From: Onchocerca lupi
Lineage: Eukaryota > Nematoda > Chromadorea > Rhabditida > Onchocercidae
Direction: 5' to 3'
Assembly (NCBI GenBank): GCA_028564675.1
Contig: JAOVVO010000123.1
Coordinates: forward strand, 1 to 64,000
Length of the DNA stretch: 64,000 nt
The position numbers and the translations under genes are program-made. Shown here in pieces: positions 25,939-37,453 of this stretch (position 1 is its first letter; each line of letters starts with the position of its first letter). The notes below the pieces were generated by a model that searched no databases, was not told the origin of the DNA, and saw only the letters and a list, made by a program, of their open reading frames with translations.

Positions 25939-28824
25939 AATGTCAACTTAAACAGTTGATATTGTTAATGGTTATTTTAGATTTGAAATTTGAATGTATT
26001 TTATTAACTAGGATTTTGAACGAAGAGTCACAGATGTTATATTATAACATGCTGCCTTTAATGTGGCAAAAATTTCTTTGACACTAGTGCAATGTTTTAG
26101 TTATCAAGTTATTTCATCGCATAATACAACCTTTACTACTCCAATCCATCTGATTTCCTCTTATACAGATTGTTGTATTCAGGCTATTCATTTTGCTCAT
26201 ATTGTGTTGAAGCTGATCTGACTTTTTACAGGAACTTTATGCCTCATGCTTTTGTTTGATAACAATGTCAATTATCATCTTTTGTACCAGAGCACAAAAA
26301 TGTGGAACATTACTTTGCATTTTAAAATACTTGGAGACATGTTTAAGACATTCTAGAGGAAAATTTTTTTGTATTCTTAAGAATAGAATATCTATCAAAA
26401 AAATTGTCACCAAAGTATAATTTTTGCTGAAGTTGAAGTTCCCAGTAATTATGATTAATAATATCTATGAAAAATTGTATAGGATTTATATATTTGTTTG
26501 TAGGGATTGTAATTGTTTTCATATTTAATCAAATTTAAAAAAATAAGGTAAGTTTTTCATTTTACAATTAGATTCTATATCCATTTATGCTTATGAATTA
26601 TAGTGGAAAGAATATACTTTGCAAAATACTTGAAATGATATCTTATTTACATCGTTAGGAAGATTAAAGCTAATTTGATGATTCAATATACCATATATCG
26701 AAAAGAACTTTATATCTAATTTTATAACTACTCAAATGACGAGAAATTCTCTTTATATCTATTTATTTTTCACGGCTGAATTTTTAGTTTGAAATTGAAT
26801 TCTTGGATCAATTCCTTAATGATCTTGACCTTCTTAGCCAACTAGATTTTGTTCCAAATTTTTGCATAAATATTTTCATTTCAAATTTACCGTACGTTCC
26901 ATTACCGATGCAGCTGAGGTAATTCGGTATAAATGCAAGGCGCTAAAATTTTTAGTCTTAGAACTGAACATCCGATCTAAGAATTATATTAATTTTTTGC
27001 ATTTATACTGTGTTATATTCCCTTCAGTATTCATATTTTAAATGTGCACACCATGTTTGAAAATGATATTATGCGTCTTTCATGCAGTATCTATTTCACT
27101 GATCAACTTGTAATCATTTTCACTTTTTCATATGATCAAATTCCACTTTAATTCGAATTTCAACAATATTGCAGTTTTCTTGATTCAAATGTTTCTAATT
27201 TTATCTTCCTTGCTTTTTTATTCATCATTCATACATTTTCAATTTTTGATACATTTTTTTTTTCATAAAATATATAACTCTGAAATTAATGAATTCTAAC
27301 GAAGAAATCTTATCAAAATAAATAGTTTTGGAAGCACAGCAAAGCTTATATTCTAAATGCTTCAATCATGCTAATAAATTTTTATAACTCACTTTAACTG
27401 AATATTTTATATAACTAACTATTTGTTCCAAAAATTTCGTTCTTTCCTTTCTTACATCTCTTTAATATCTCTCAAACGATAAATGGCGATCGAAAATGAT
27501 GTGTATTGAGTAGTTGGTTATCTGATCAGAACCAGTGTGTACGTATCCGAACGGAGAATTCCCATCAGAAACAAATAGTCAAAAGGCAAATCTAATCGAG
27601 TCCAGTTGAGAAAGTCAGAAAACGTAAATTTGATAAATATTCCTCAAACTAATATGGATTTTAAATTTACAAATACTTTTAAATCGCAGAAATTGAAATT
27701 AAGGATGGAATTGAGTTAAATATGAAAATGTGAAACCGGAACAGAAAATTTCTCGTTGTTTAGAAAATTCAACGAAAATGTGGAGAAGGATAATTCACAA
27801 CTACTTTTTTTTTTTCGAATTTTCGAAGATTATAATTCCTAGCTGGTGTTCGATTTTTATTGCTGTACTCAATTTCATATTTCAAAGAAAATTCCATTCT
27901 AATCAAATGCCAAATAGTTGTTTTCCTCCTCATTTAATGATAAAATTTGATCCACAATTAGTGATGAATATTCAGGGCCTTGGAAATTTCAATAATTCTG
28001 TCCTAAAATTAACCCAAATGATTTCAGTAACATATTTATGTATCATTGAAGGCAAATAGCATATGAAAAGTTGTGATATAAAATATTCGAATCTAATTAA
28101 AAGAATTATGGAATACTGATTAAATTTTGTGACAATGGCCCTGGACAAAAAATATCGAAAGTCACTCCTGAGGCTGATCATGAACCTAGTTCTGAAATTT
28201 ATGAAGAAACTTTAAATTCGATAATGAATGCCAATTCTCTTATCCTTAAATGATATAGACTATGACCCAGTGTTATGGTACTTCAATTCACTAATTACAC
28301 TTTACAAGCTATAATTGTGCCCAAAATGATCTCCAGAAATGTTTCCTCTTTCTTTTTTTCCTTTTCTTTGTAGAGAAAAAAATCTCTCAGTTATACATAA
28401 GCAAAATACTCAACTAATTTTTATTTTTTCTTCTCAAGAAATAAAACACAACAATGTAATACATAATGAACATATTTAACAGCGAATAGTAGATATAAAA
28501 ATTAGTCTGCAAAAAAAAGCACATCAGTTTAACATCACTATTTCAATTAATTACTCCATCTGATCTTTGACCAAAACAAAAATGGAATAACTCAAACTTT
28601 CTAAGCCACACAATCGAGTTTTTCAGACCAGTCTAGTCTAGGTATCTTGATAGAACAAGGTAGAAATATATATATAACAATTTTTTAACAGTGATCGCCA
28701 CGATATTTGCTTCTAATTTCAAATCAAATTTCTATATAAAACTATAAGTTTCAATTTCAAAAATTTTCACAAAACGATCACAGCATTTCATGTTTTTACG
28801 ATACTGAAGAATTAATGGTCGTTT
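25939..28824. other. Convergent intergenic region
   Basis: This is the 3' flank of the TTLL gene and, from the other side, of the TEX10-like gene. I see no supported gene. A 109-codon frame at 27730-28059 opens with GTG, crosses a T tract and matches nothing I know. A short, less AT-rich patch lies near 27520-27640. Confidence 0.55.
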
Positions 28825-30841
28825 TTAACGCTTCCCAACTAGTCGTTTATTGGGTAAATTCAGCTTTTGCAGCGAAGTATGTATTCTCATCGATAGATTT
28901 CCATTTTTTAATAAAGAATTGATACCCGACAACGTTTTTTTCAGTTCTTCTTCGAATTGTACAGTATGAGACGATGCACGAATTTGTAATAGTACCTGCA
29001 ATGTTTGGAATTTTCGAAAATATGGATGTAAATGTTATGGATTTTTGAGTTTTTTTTTCTCCTAAATCTTGGATTGATAAATAATTTTTCTAATAACTGG
29101 AATCAATAGACTTTTTCGAAGTCATTCGAAATATTAAATATAAGAAAAGTATAATTTAGAAAATGCAATATCTAAATAATATTAAAAAATCATTATGGAA
29201 CTTGACTCAGCATATTACTATACATTCCTAGAAACTTACTTCATTTAAAATTCCAAATATTTCTACCCATTCTTTTTCATTACAAGAGGACTCTTCTTCT
29301 GATGCGCTCATCAAAAACAATGAAAGAATTCCGGATAATGCAGGCAGAAATTTATCAGGTAAATAAAGCGAAGACTTTGACCGTTGTGGTTGAGAACCAA
29401 GCACACAAAAATCGATCAATGGTGTAGTTGGAATTAAGTTAATTCTGGTACATTGTTTAGTACGAATACTAAACGAAGCAACATGAAGAGGTCCAACTAT
29501 CGCACATTCTTCCACCAAGAAAGCTCGTAAGAAAGCATGAACGCCATCCAACAATAACTAAAAAATCTAATTTTTAACTCATCACGTGATTTTCAAAAAT
29601 CAACAAATCAAGTGAATGAAAAACAGCACATCATAAAATTTCTTTCTACGTGCGAGCTATTAAGATATTGGACAGTTCTATTTTTTAATTTCATTTGATT
29701 TTGAACTTTGAACCAGAAGAGATTTAAATTAAATTACACGATTATTTAACAAGTATGGAATCGACCGTATGATTGTTATTTCCTTCTGTGTTAAACATTT
29801 ATAACATTCTGCATTGAATAATCACAATGTTTTTATTCTTTTATTCCCTCTTTTCAAACAATTAGCATAACCCACATCCTAATGAATATATGAAAATATT
29901 TAAATAAGTCTCTGAAAATTTTGAAAAAAAAATCACTCTAAATAAACTTGAGTTTCAGAGCAAGTAAAATTTCATAAACTCAAGAACCTTTCTGTTTGCC
30001 GGAATCCTCTTACTATTCAAAAATTCCACGAATGAATCGAATAAATCAATGCTGTTTCGACAAAGGTCAGGATAAGTTCGCATTAGTAAGGTCAGAATGG
30101 TAAGCGCATAGATTCGTACTCCCATCCTGAGATGTGTTAGAGCACGAAGCGTATGGGCCATCAATAGCGTGAAATGGGATGAAATCGTCGAGGCATTCGT
30201 TGTACATAACAATTCCAGAAGAGCACGCAATTGAGCATGAAATGATGAATCGCTCTTCTGAAATTACTTCATAATTTATTATAGTATTTAAAATTTGTTA
30301 AGTTTCAAAGAAAAATGAAAAAATAGTCCGAAATAATTTGAAATGAATGTTTGTGAAAAAAAAATTTTAAAATTTACATCACATGCGATCAATCGTCCAA
30401 TAGCTGGTATCAATGTATGCAAATGTTTCGGTATCAGTTCCGGATGTGAAGAAAGTAATTGCTTTACACCAATTACCGAATCTCGTCTCACATTAATGTT
30501 ATAATGGCCAAGTTGACGACATAATTCATCCAGTGATAAACCACGATGTGACAAGCAACTGCTGTCATTTTTCGTTAACTGTTCCACAAGTACAACCTGG
30601 AAAGCGTAAAATATGATATTTTGCTGAACTTAGAATCTCCTCCACAATAAAGAATTGTGCATTGACGACAAGTAATTTCATATTTGATAGAAAGTGAATT
30701 AAGCAGTTTCATTTTCCATCGAATACTAAATAAACAGACTTTTTTGGTTTGAACTCGTGTATCAGTAGTGGTTGTTTTCTTCAATTTTTTTCCAATTTTC
30801 AGCTTAGCTTTAGGAAAATCTTTCTTTGCCTTTTTGCCCAT
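28825..30841 (-). CDS. Ipi1/TEX10-like 60S ribosome biogenesis protein, 359 aa
   Basis: Ipi1/TEX10 is a HEAT-repeat scaffold of the Rix1 (PELP1-TEX10-WDR18) complex, needed for ITS2 processing and late 60S maturation in the nucleus (family knowledge). Exons on the minus strand: 30841-30740, 30596-30378, 30257-29988, 29557-29240, 28995-28825, all joining in phase 0. The N-terminus MGKKAKKDFPKAKLKIGKKL matches the strongly basic K-x-KLKxGKK start of the family. It is followed by LSLDELCRQLGHYNINVRRD and a helix-rich repeat region (QLLSSHPELIPKHLHTLIP, GVRIYALTILTLLMRTYPDL). It is close in length to fungal Ipi1 and far shorter than vertebrate TEX10. The first intron uses an unusual donor (GTCTGT). 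An AG 15 nt upstream of the ATG (TTTAAG) could be a trans-splice acceptor. Confidence 0.85.
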
Positions 30842-31694
30842 TGCAGCATCAAACCTTAAATGGTAAAATAGATGAAAAAATCATTAGCATTAGCTCAAAG
30901 AGATACATAAAACTCCTTGCCATATTAATGTTATTGGTTTTGTGCAAAAATAAGTTATTGTAGATTTTTGAAAGAAATACCATTACTCCAACAAAAATAT
31001 TGAGTGGAAATACATATCACAATGGTAACAGTGTGGATTCTCTTCCTTAGCATTTTACTTCTAAAGCTTAAATGCGTGCAAGTACTTCAAATATGAGATC
31101 TACAATCTAAGTTGAAATATCAAAATTCGGTTTTCTTTTTTTTTTTTTTTTAAAGTAATTAAAGACAGAAACAGCGTAATCGAAGGGAAAGGAATTAAAG
31201 AGAAGGAATAAATCTGAAATGATAAAATCCAGGGAAAAAATCGTTCACGTTCAAACAGGACAGATGTTGATAAACTAAAAATGAGCCAACTTTTTCATTT
31301 GCTTAGGATGTGTATTTTCTACGGTATTACGCAATAAGTTGAAATTTTTGTGAAGATATTGGTAATGAATCGAATAGATACGATTATTTTTGACAAATCT
31401 ATCAAAACAATACCGCGTAACACTGGATTGTATTTTTAAATAACAAAACAATGCATATAAAACAGCAATATATAAATATACATCTAAAGAATCTTAAGAT
31501 ATTATATAACGGAAAAATGCCCCATATATCAATTATTGAAACATAATTAAACAAGAATCTCATCATCACATTCAAATTATATCTTAAAAATTAACAAGTA
31601 CTTAAGAACAATTTTACTCGATTAATTTAATCCGATTTACTCCATCAAAAATATACATTTATAAAATACATAACTGATAATGAAAAATAAAAAT
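30842..31694. other. Spacer between two co-oriented genes
   Basis: This 0.85 kb lies between the stop of the HMG20-like gene and the ATG of the TEX10-like gene, both on the minus strand. It contains an A/T-rich 3' flank and a T tract near 31137-31152. No exon is recognised. Confidence 0.55.
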
Positions 31695-34509
31695 TTATGT
31701 AAAATTCACTTCCGACAAAGCCATTCGCACCGCAATTAGGTCTTTACTGCTTGGGTTTTCGGCAATTAATTCTTTTAATTTCTGCATGTAAGTATCGATG
31801 TTTTGTGAAGTTGGATATTCTCCTACAAAATAATAGTTGAATAAGAGCGATACCACAAAAAAATAATACATTCAAAGATGAAAAATAACGTCCAGGATCC
31901 AAATTATTTTTGCAGATCTTTCAATCTTGGCATAAATATTCGCAAAATATGATATTAAAATGATATCTACTGAATTTTTTTGTCTAAAGTGGTAAAACTT
32001 TCACTACAAATAATCAGAACTTACCATCAACAGAAACATATGCAAGAGCATCGATCAATAACTTTGTCCATCGTTGTTTTATTTTTGTAGACCATTGTAC
32101 TGTTCCATGCTGCTGCCCACATATTAATTTCATCCTCTCTGATAGTCTAGAAAATCATTTAGGATTTCTGAAGTTTCGCTATAAGATGCAAAAACTAATC
32201 AAAAGGATCGATTCGAATTAATTTGTTACCTTAATGCTTTATACGTTCAAAATAATAGTCCATGTCAGTTTGACTACAAACTTATTTTGTAGAATACAAA
32301 TCCTGTTTCATCAAAATTAACTTCTTATAGAAGATACGATATCCCCTGGCTTGCTTAAATGTATCCATTATTCATCTATCACCACATGCAGACCACTGTG
32401 AAACATTCAACTGAATTATTTCATACAAAAATAATAATATACAGCAGCAATGAGTTTCAAGAAAAAATATGTTATAAAAAAAAAGCTTACTTTGCGATAT
32501 CAGCTTTGAGGAGATCATTTTCTTCCTGGAGAGCGCTCACCATTTTTCGCAACTTTTTACATTTACTTTCCTGGCCTAAAAAATCGCTTTGAAAAAAATT
32601 AATCGACAAAATAAAAGTAAGACTAGTTTTACAGTTTAGGCAACATTAAATACATAATGCATGTGAATATTATTAAATGGAAAATAGTGCTGGAGGTAAT
32701 CTATATAAATAAAATGTTCATTCTGAAACTCAAAAAAATTTCGTTACGACTATAATTTCAATCATTTCTCAAAAAAACAGTTAAATGATGTGGTGTAAAT
32801 GTTGCTATTTCAATTAAAATTTGATCGAACATATTGAACCATACTTTTATTGTAGGCAAGAAATTCCTTGCTAAATATTGGAATATCACTCGCACCAATT
32901 GCTTCACTTTTATCGTCTTCCTTAAAAATAAAGCTTATGCCATAATTGCTGAAATTATTTCAGGAATCTTAATTATCCCAAAAAAAGAAAAAAAACAGAA
33001 AAATGATTTCTAAAAATTCAAACTAAATAGAAAAAAACTGCCTCATCATCACTAGATCTTATATCGTTTTTGCGTCTCTTCAACTCCAGCATTCTTTGCT
33101 TCATCAATCCTTCCTTCTTGACTGAAATTTGATTCTTTTGCAAAGCGAAGATACCAAAATGAAATAATTTTTATAATAATAATTCCTTTCATTCTAACAT
33201 GGAAAAACGTCTGAAAAATGCTTACTTGTATAGCAGTTAAAAAAGAATACGGCATTTAAAACAACTAGAAGCAAATACATGTTTTACATTTTTCGATGGT
33301 GAACTTTCAAATCATCGTCTTCAAAAAAAATGTCCTATTCATCACTACGAATGCAAGAAATTTTAAAACTAATGCTTCAGATCACATGCAAGACGCATAT
33401 GTGAAATTTTGTTTAGTATGTCGGATTACGTTATTCTTTAAAAAATGGATCTAACGAAGAATTTTTTTTTTAATAAATCAAATTTTTAGAATGTAAAAAA
33501 CAAAAAAAAAAAATTGAAAGTAAACAAAGAAGATCAACAAAATAAATAAGGTAAAATGAAGGGAATAATTAAGGATAATATATAAGCTACGGCCACTTTT
33601 CTTCTGCTAAAAATGAATATTCCAGATGGTTTATCTTATTGAAATAGTGTTTGAAAAATCCGAAAAAAAAACCAACAAACTTTGGAACTGATTATAAGCT
33701 TCCGTTTTTTTATATTCTTCCATAGCCTTCTCGTAGTTTGCATGTTCTTCGGCTGATTTGTCCAAATATAACTGAGAAAGAGCAAAATCACAAAGAAACA
33801 TAATCTTCTGTTGAAATCTTGCAGCATAACATACCAAGTCGTGTCTATCTGATCTTCGAATTTTTGCGAAAAAAATTTATCACTAAATCCACGTTACGAT
33901 TATAATCGGTATATAAACCGAATATAAGTAACTTCAGTTCAAAAATTCTAAAAATTAGTAATTTTTCATCAATCAAATTCAAATATTACAAATGATCTAA
34001 AGTATCTTAGCAAATACTTTTAATCATTTCTGCAGAAAAGAAACCTCAGAAAAACGCAAATTCTGCATGAATGCTAGAGCTTGGAAAAAAAAGTTTGTTC
34101 TAAATTTTTGAACAAAATCAAAGCACTTTTTTTTGGTCATCCGGCAAAATTTTCCATTGCTTTCCAATATCTGCAAGAAAACTACGTGGACGCAATGCCT
34201 CATGCCTACCAGAGTCTGTTAATTCCTTTCTTCTTGCGCTGAAACCAGAAGTTTTCATTTTTCTAGGAGATAATTTTTAGCTTTCATAATTAGCCATCAA
34301 ACATGTGCAATATGTATTCTCAGTAATAATCCTTACATTCTAATACTGACAAGTATTGAAATATGCAATTAAATGGAAAAAGGATGAACATACTTGACGA
34401 AATGAACATATGCGCTACGAGGTCGTTTTGGAGCATTTTTATCGACATATACAATTCTCTTTTTCTGACGTCTGCTTTTCGATGATGATTTGTACGATGT
34501 TGTAGACAT
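31695..34509 (-). CDS. hmg-20: HMG20-type HMG-box chromatin protein, 269 aa
   Basis: A DNA-bending HMG-box protein with a C-terminal coiled coil. Vertebrate HMG20A/B work with the LSD1-CoREST complex in neuronal gene regulation (family knowledge). Exons on the minus strand: 34509-34394, 34238-34127, 33771-33681, 33121-33042, 32920-32845, 32575-32491, 32146-32025, 31822-31695, all in frame. The box runs from about residue 27 (KNAPKRPRSAYVHFVN) through SFLADIGKQWKILPDDQKK to YEKAMEEYKKTEAYNQF. Then come an acidic segment (SSDDEEDDKSEA), the HMG20-specific DIPIFSKEFLAYNK, a leucine-heptad helix (KKLRKMVSALQEENDLLKAD), and an end resembling the family's C-terminal helix (NIDTYMQKLKELIAENP). The intron after 33042 must use a GC donor, because the only nearby GT donor breaks the frame. 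A TTTCAG acceptor lies 10 nt before the ATG. Confidence 0.87.
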
Positions 34510-34519
34510 TTGGCAATTG

Positions 34520-34522
34520 CTG
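34520..34522 (-). other. Probable trans-splice acceptor of the HMG20-like gene
   Basis: On the minus strand, TTTCAG ends 10 nt before the start codon at 34509. This spacing is typical of spliced-leader addition in nematodes. A short cis-spliced 5' UTR intron is the alternative. Confidence 0.5.
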
Positions 34523-34890
34523 AAAGAACGTGCGATAACAAAATGCGAACTATATTTAGAAACAGCAAAATTCGAAGATGCTGGTAATGCTAAAAGGTAA
34601 ATAATTTATTTTGGACTTCTGGCTATCACAAAAGATGGTTTTACTGGATATTTAGAAAAAATTCAAGTGAGTATTTCTCGTCATATACAAAAATCTGCTT
34701 ACGATGCAAAACAAAAAGAAGGAAAAATATTAGATGCAGAATTCTGCGAGAATAATGAGAAAGATGCAAATCAAACCGAAATGAAATTAAACCAACCAAC
34801 AATGAAGATTCTAACAATGCTTCCACTTAGATTCTTCTGAATCTTAACGACATTGCAGTCACTAGTGAAAATTTCAAATCCCAACCGATG

Positions 34891-34962
34891 AGAGTTGATG
34901 TTAAAATGGGGAAGATGGTTTTCTCAAGAGTTGATGTTAAAATGGGGAAGATGGTTTTAGGA
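34891..34962. repeat. 36 bp tandem duplication
   Basis: AGAGTTGATGTTAAAATGGG followed by GAAGATGGTTTT occurs at 34891 and again at 34927, nearly identical. Confidence 0.9.
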
Positions 34963-35839
34963 AAGTTTTATTGATTTGGCGAATGGTGAATATCTATAAC
35001 AAAAAAGTCATGGAAAAGAAGCTCAGATAGTCATTGTGTCGGAAAAACCGGAAAATTTTTTGAAATATAAATAAATATGATGAAATAATCAAAAATCTTT
35101 GTATCTGTAAATTTCTGACCTTCACGCTATAATTAACATATTGCAAATTGTGCATTGTTATGGATGATAACTTCACTATAAATTGATTTTTCTGAAGGAA
35201 TTCATTCTTTTATTCATTCATTCATTGATTCTTTGCTCTGATCAATCAGGACATTCAATCCTTTGCTCTGATCGGTATTTGATGACGGCACTTTTGAATT
35301 TCATCAAACTCTATCAATTCACAATACCAGTAACCCTCAGATAACTCCTCTCCTATCAAAGGGAAATTGAAATTATCAGTTGTACAATCGATATTCATCA
35401 ATTCATTGTGCGCCATAGTTGCAGCAAATAAAATTCGTCATATCAGGGACTTCATTATGCTACAAATTCGTCGACAACAAAATTCCAGACCTCAACAAAT
35501 AAGCAATTTACAAATTACTTTTACATTTTTTTTTTTTTAATATGACGAGCAATGGGGAGCAGAAATTATTCGCCCTGAGATTTTCCTCCGAGAATTTCTA
35601 TTGATGAGAAATGGGATTCAACCTGATAAAGAGGGCAGCATAGGAATAAATTAGCAAGTGATAAGATTGAAAAGACATAAGAATCGGTTGAAGTATTTCA
35701 ATATCACTGCGACCTTATCGACAATGACCATCGTACTAATCATTGATCTTTTATTCAGTCATCATATCATTTATTAGCTTCTCAATTTGGTTAATAAGCT
35801 CATATATGGATATCCAATTCATAAAATATAAGTTCCAAA

Positions 35840-36050
35840 TCATATGTTGACAGTTACACGTAAGTGTCCGAATCGTACGTTGACAGCCACACGTGGCCGT
35901 CCCAGTTATAAATTAATAGTTACACGTAAGTGTCCTAGTCATACATTAATAACTACACAGAAACGTACGAATTACACGTCAACAGCCAAACATAAGCATC
36001 CCATCTGATACGTCAATAGTTACATATAGTTGTCTGAATCATACATTAAG
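35840..36050. repeat. 33 bp minisatellite, about 6.4 diverged copies
   Basis: Units of 33 bp start at 35840, 35873, 35906, 35939 and 35972, plus a sixth copy shifted by one inserted base. A unit looks like TCATACGTTGACAGTTACAC followed by GTAAGTGTCCGAA. Because 33 is a multiple of three, a plus-strand frame from ATG 35844 to TGA 36006-36008 stays open over five units and reads as an 11-residue repeat (for example TLTATRGRPSY, LIVTRKCPSHT). The sixth unit is open in the frame shifted by one base. No splice context or start signal supports expression, so it is listed as a repeat. Confidence 0.85.
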
Positions 36051-37453
36051 TTTTTATGAATTAAAAGAGTAATAGAAATCTATATATGACGAATGGGATT
36101 TAGTCAAATTTATAGCTAAGTTGCCCAGAAAAAATTTCATTTCAATTCATTTATTCGAAGAGACATATCCTTCTCATTACACATATATGTATTTATACAT
36201 TTATAACGAATCATTTTATGTGCAACGAAGTATTTCCAATTGAATTCAAAAACAAAGAATAAATACAACATGTGAAAAATATACAAAAGCAATTCGATGA
36301 ATGGAAAGAAAAGAATGATCATAAAAAAGAAGCTATTTCAAGAGGTACGTATAGATCCATTCACGTCATATATAATGTCGCCTTATAATTAATAAATACT
36401 CGATATTAACTGATCGAATTGTTATAATAATCAAACAAAGAAGGCCTTACTTGAAATAAAGCACTTAACATATGAGAAAAGTTAAATTTTCAATACACAA
36501 CGAAATTCGAAAACATATAAGTAAGCAATATTCTAAAAATGAAAGAAAGGCGCGATCAGATTATCAATACAGAGATAATATGCAATATATATTTTGAAAC
36601 ATAAAAGAAAAATTTCTAGATTTTGAGGATTGTCAGGATAAAAAGCAGAATAAGGCAGGTAGAAACTCAATTTTTTAAAATCTTTAAAATCTAGTTTCAA
36701 AAATTACATACTTTTAAAGTTTTGGTTTCCAAAATTTTTTAGTGACTAAGAAATTTTGAAACACCTTCGATAAGCATTAAGCTTACACTAAATCTAGGCT
36801 TTTGAAACTTGAAAAACCACAAAACTTAATAAAAATAAATAAATAAATAGAACAACTGTCAAATGTGACAACTATACATTTAATGTAAGAGTGGAATAGA
36901 TAATGACCCGGTTGTTATTGATATACAAACAATGTTTCTAATACAAAAACTTACAATAAACAATCATAACCTTCTCTAAGATGATAAATAAAAATATACA
37001 AGCAAAATTTAAATTTATAAAAACGGAGTTTAATTTTGACATTCATAAAAGCGATTAATGCTAAACCATGGCCTCGAGGTGGCTGTGATAAATAGCATAG
37101 CATATTCAAAATGTCGTAAGAACCTACCGCCGAAATAATCCTAAAGGATCTCGAAATTTTTATTGGAAAAACTTGACCGAATTGCTGAGTAGCAAGAATA
37201 AAAACGTAAGATGAAAACAATAACATCTAGGCAAATAATGAAATAATATTTAAGATTTAGTAACATCCAAAGAATTTTATGTTCCATGAAATCAACAGCA
37301 AAAATTAACAACCAAATAAGGATATTCCAGTCAAGATGTTCATGGCTTCTTATTTTCTTTCGGCAATATTGCACCTGTCTATAAAAAAAGAGCTTTAAGT
37401 TTCATATTCTAAGTTTTTCCAGAATTTTAAACATCCAAAAGATGAGCTTAATG

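Larger units (their letters stand above)
34510..37453. other. Spacer between the formin and HMG20-like genes
   Basis: No supported gene. It holds a two-copy 36 bp repeat (34891-34962), short CATT repeats near 35200, a 33 bp minisatellite (35840-36050), and a plus-strand frame from 34469 to 34840 that is interrupted by a single TAA at 34598. Several 60-90 codon frames here, including 36951-37226 and 37141-37374 on the minus strand, have no family resemblance. Confidence 0.5.

Noticed and set aside
27730..28059. 109-codon plus-strand frame between the TTLL and TEX10 genes
   Set aside because: GTG start, crosses a T tract, no family resemblance, and overlaps an equally open minus-strand frame; consistent with chance.
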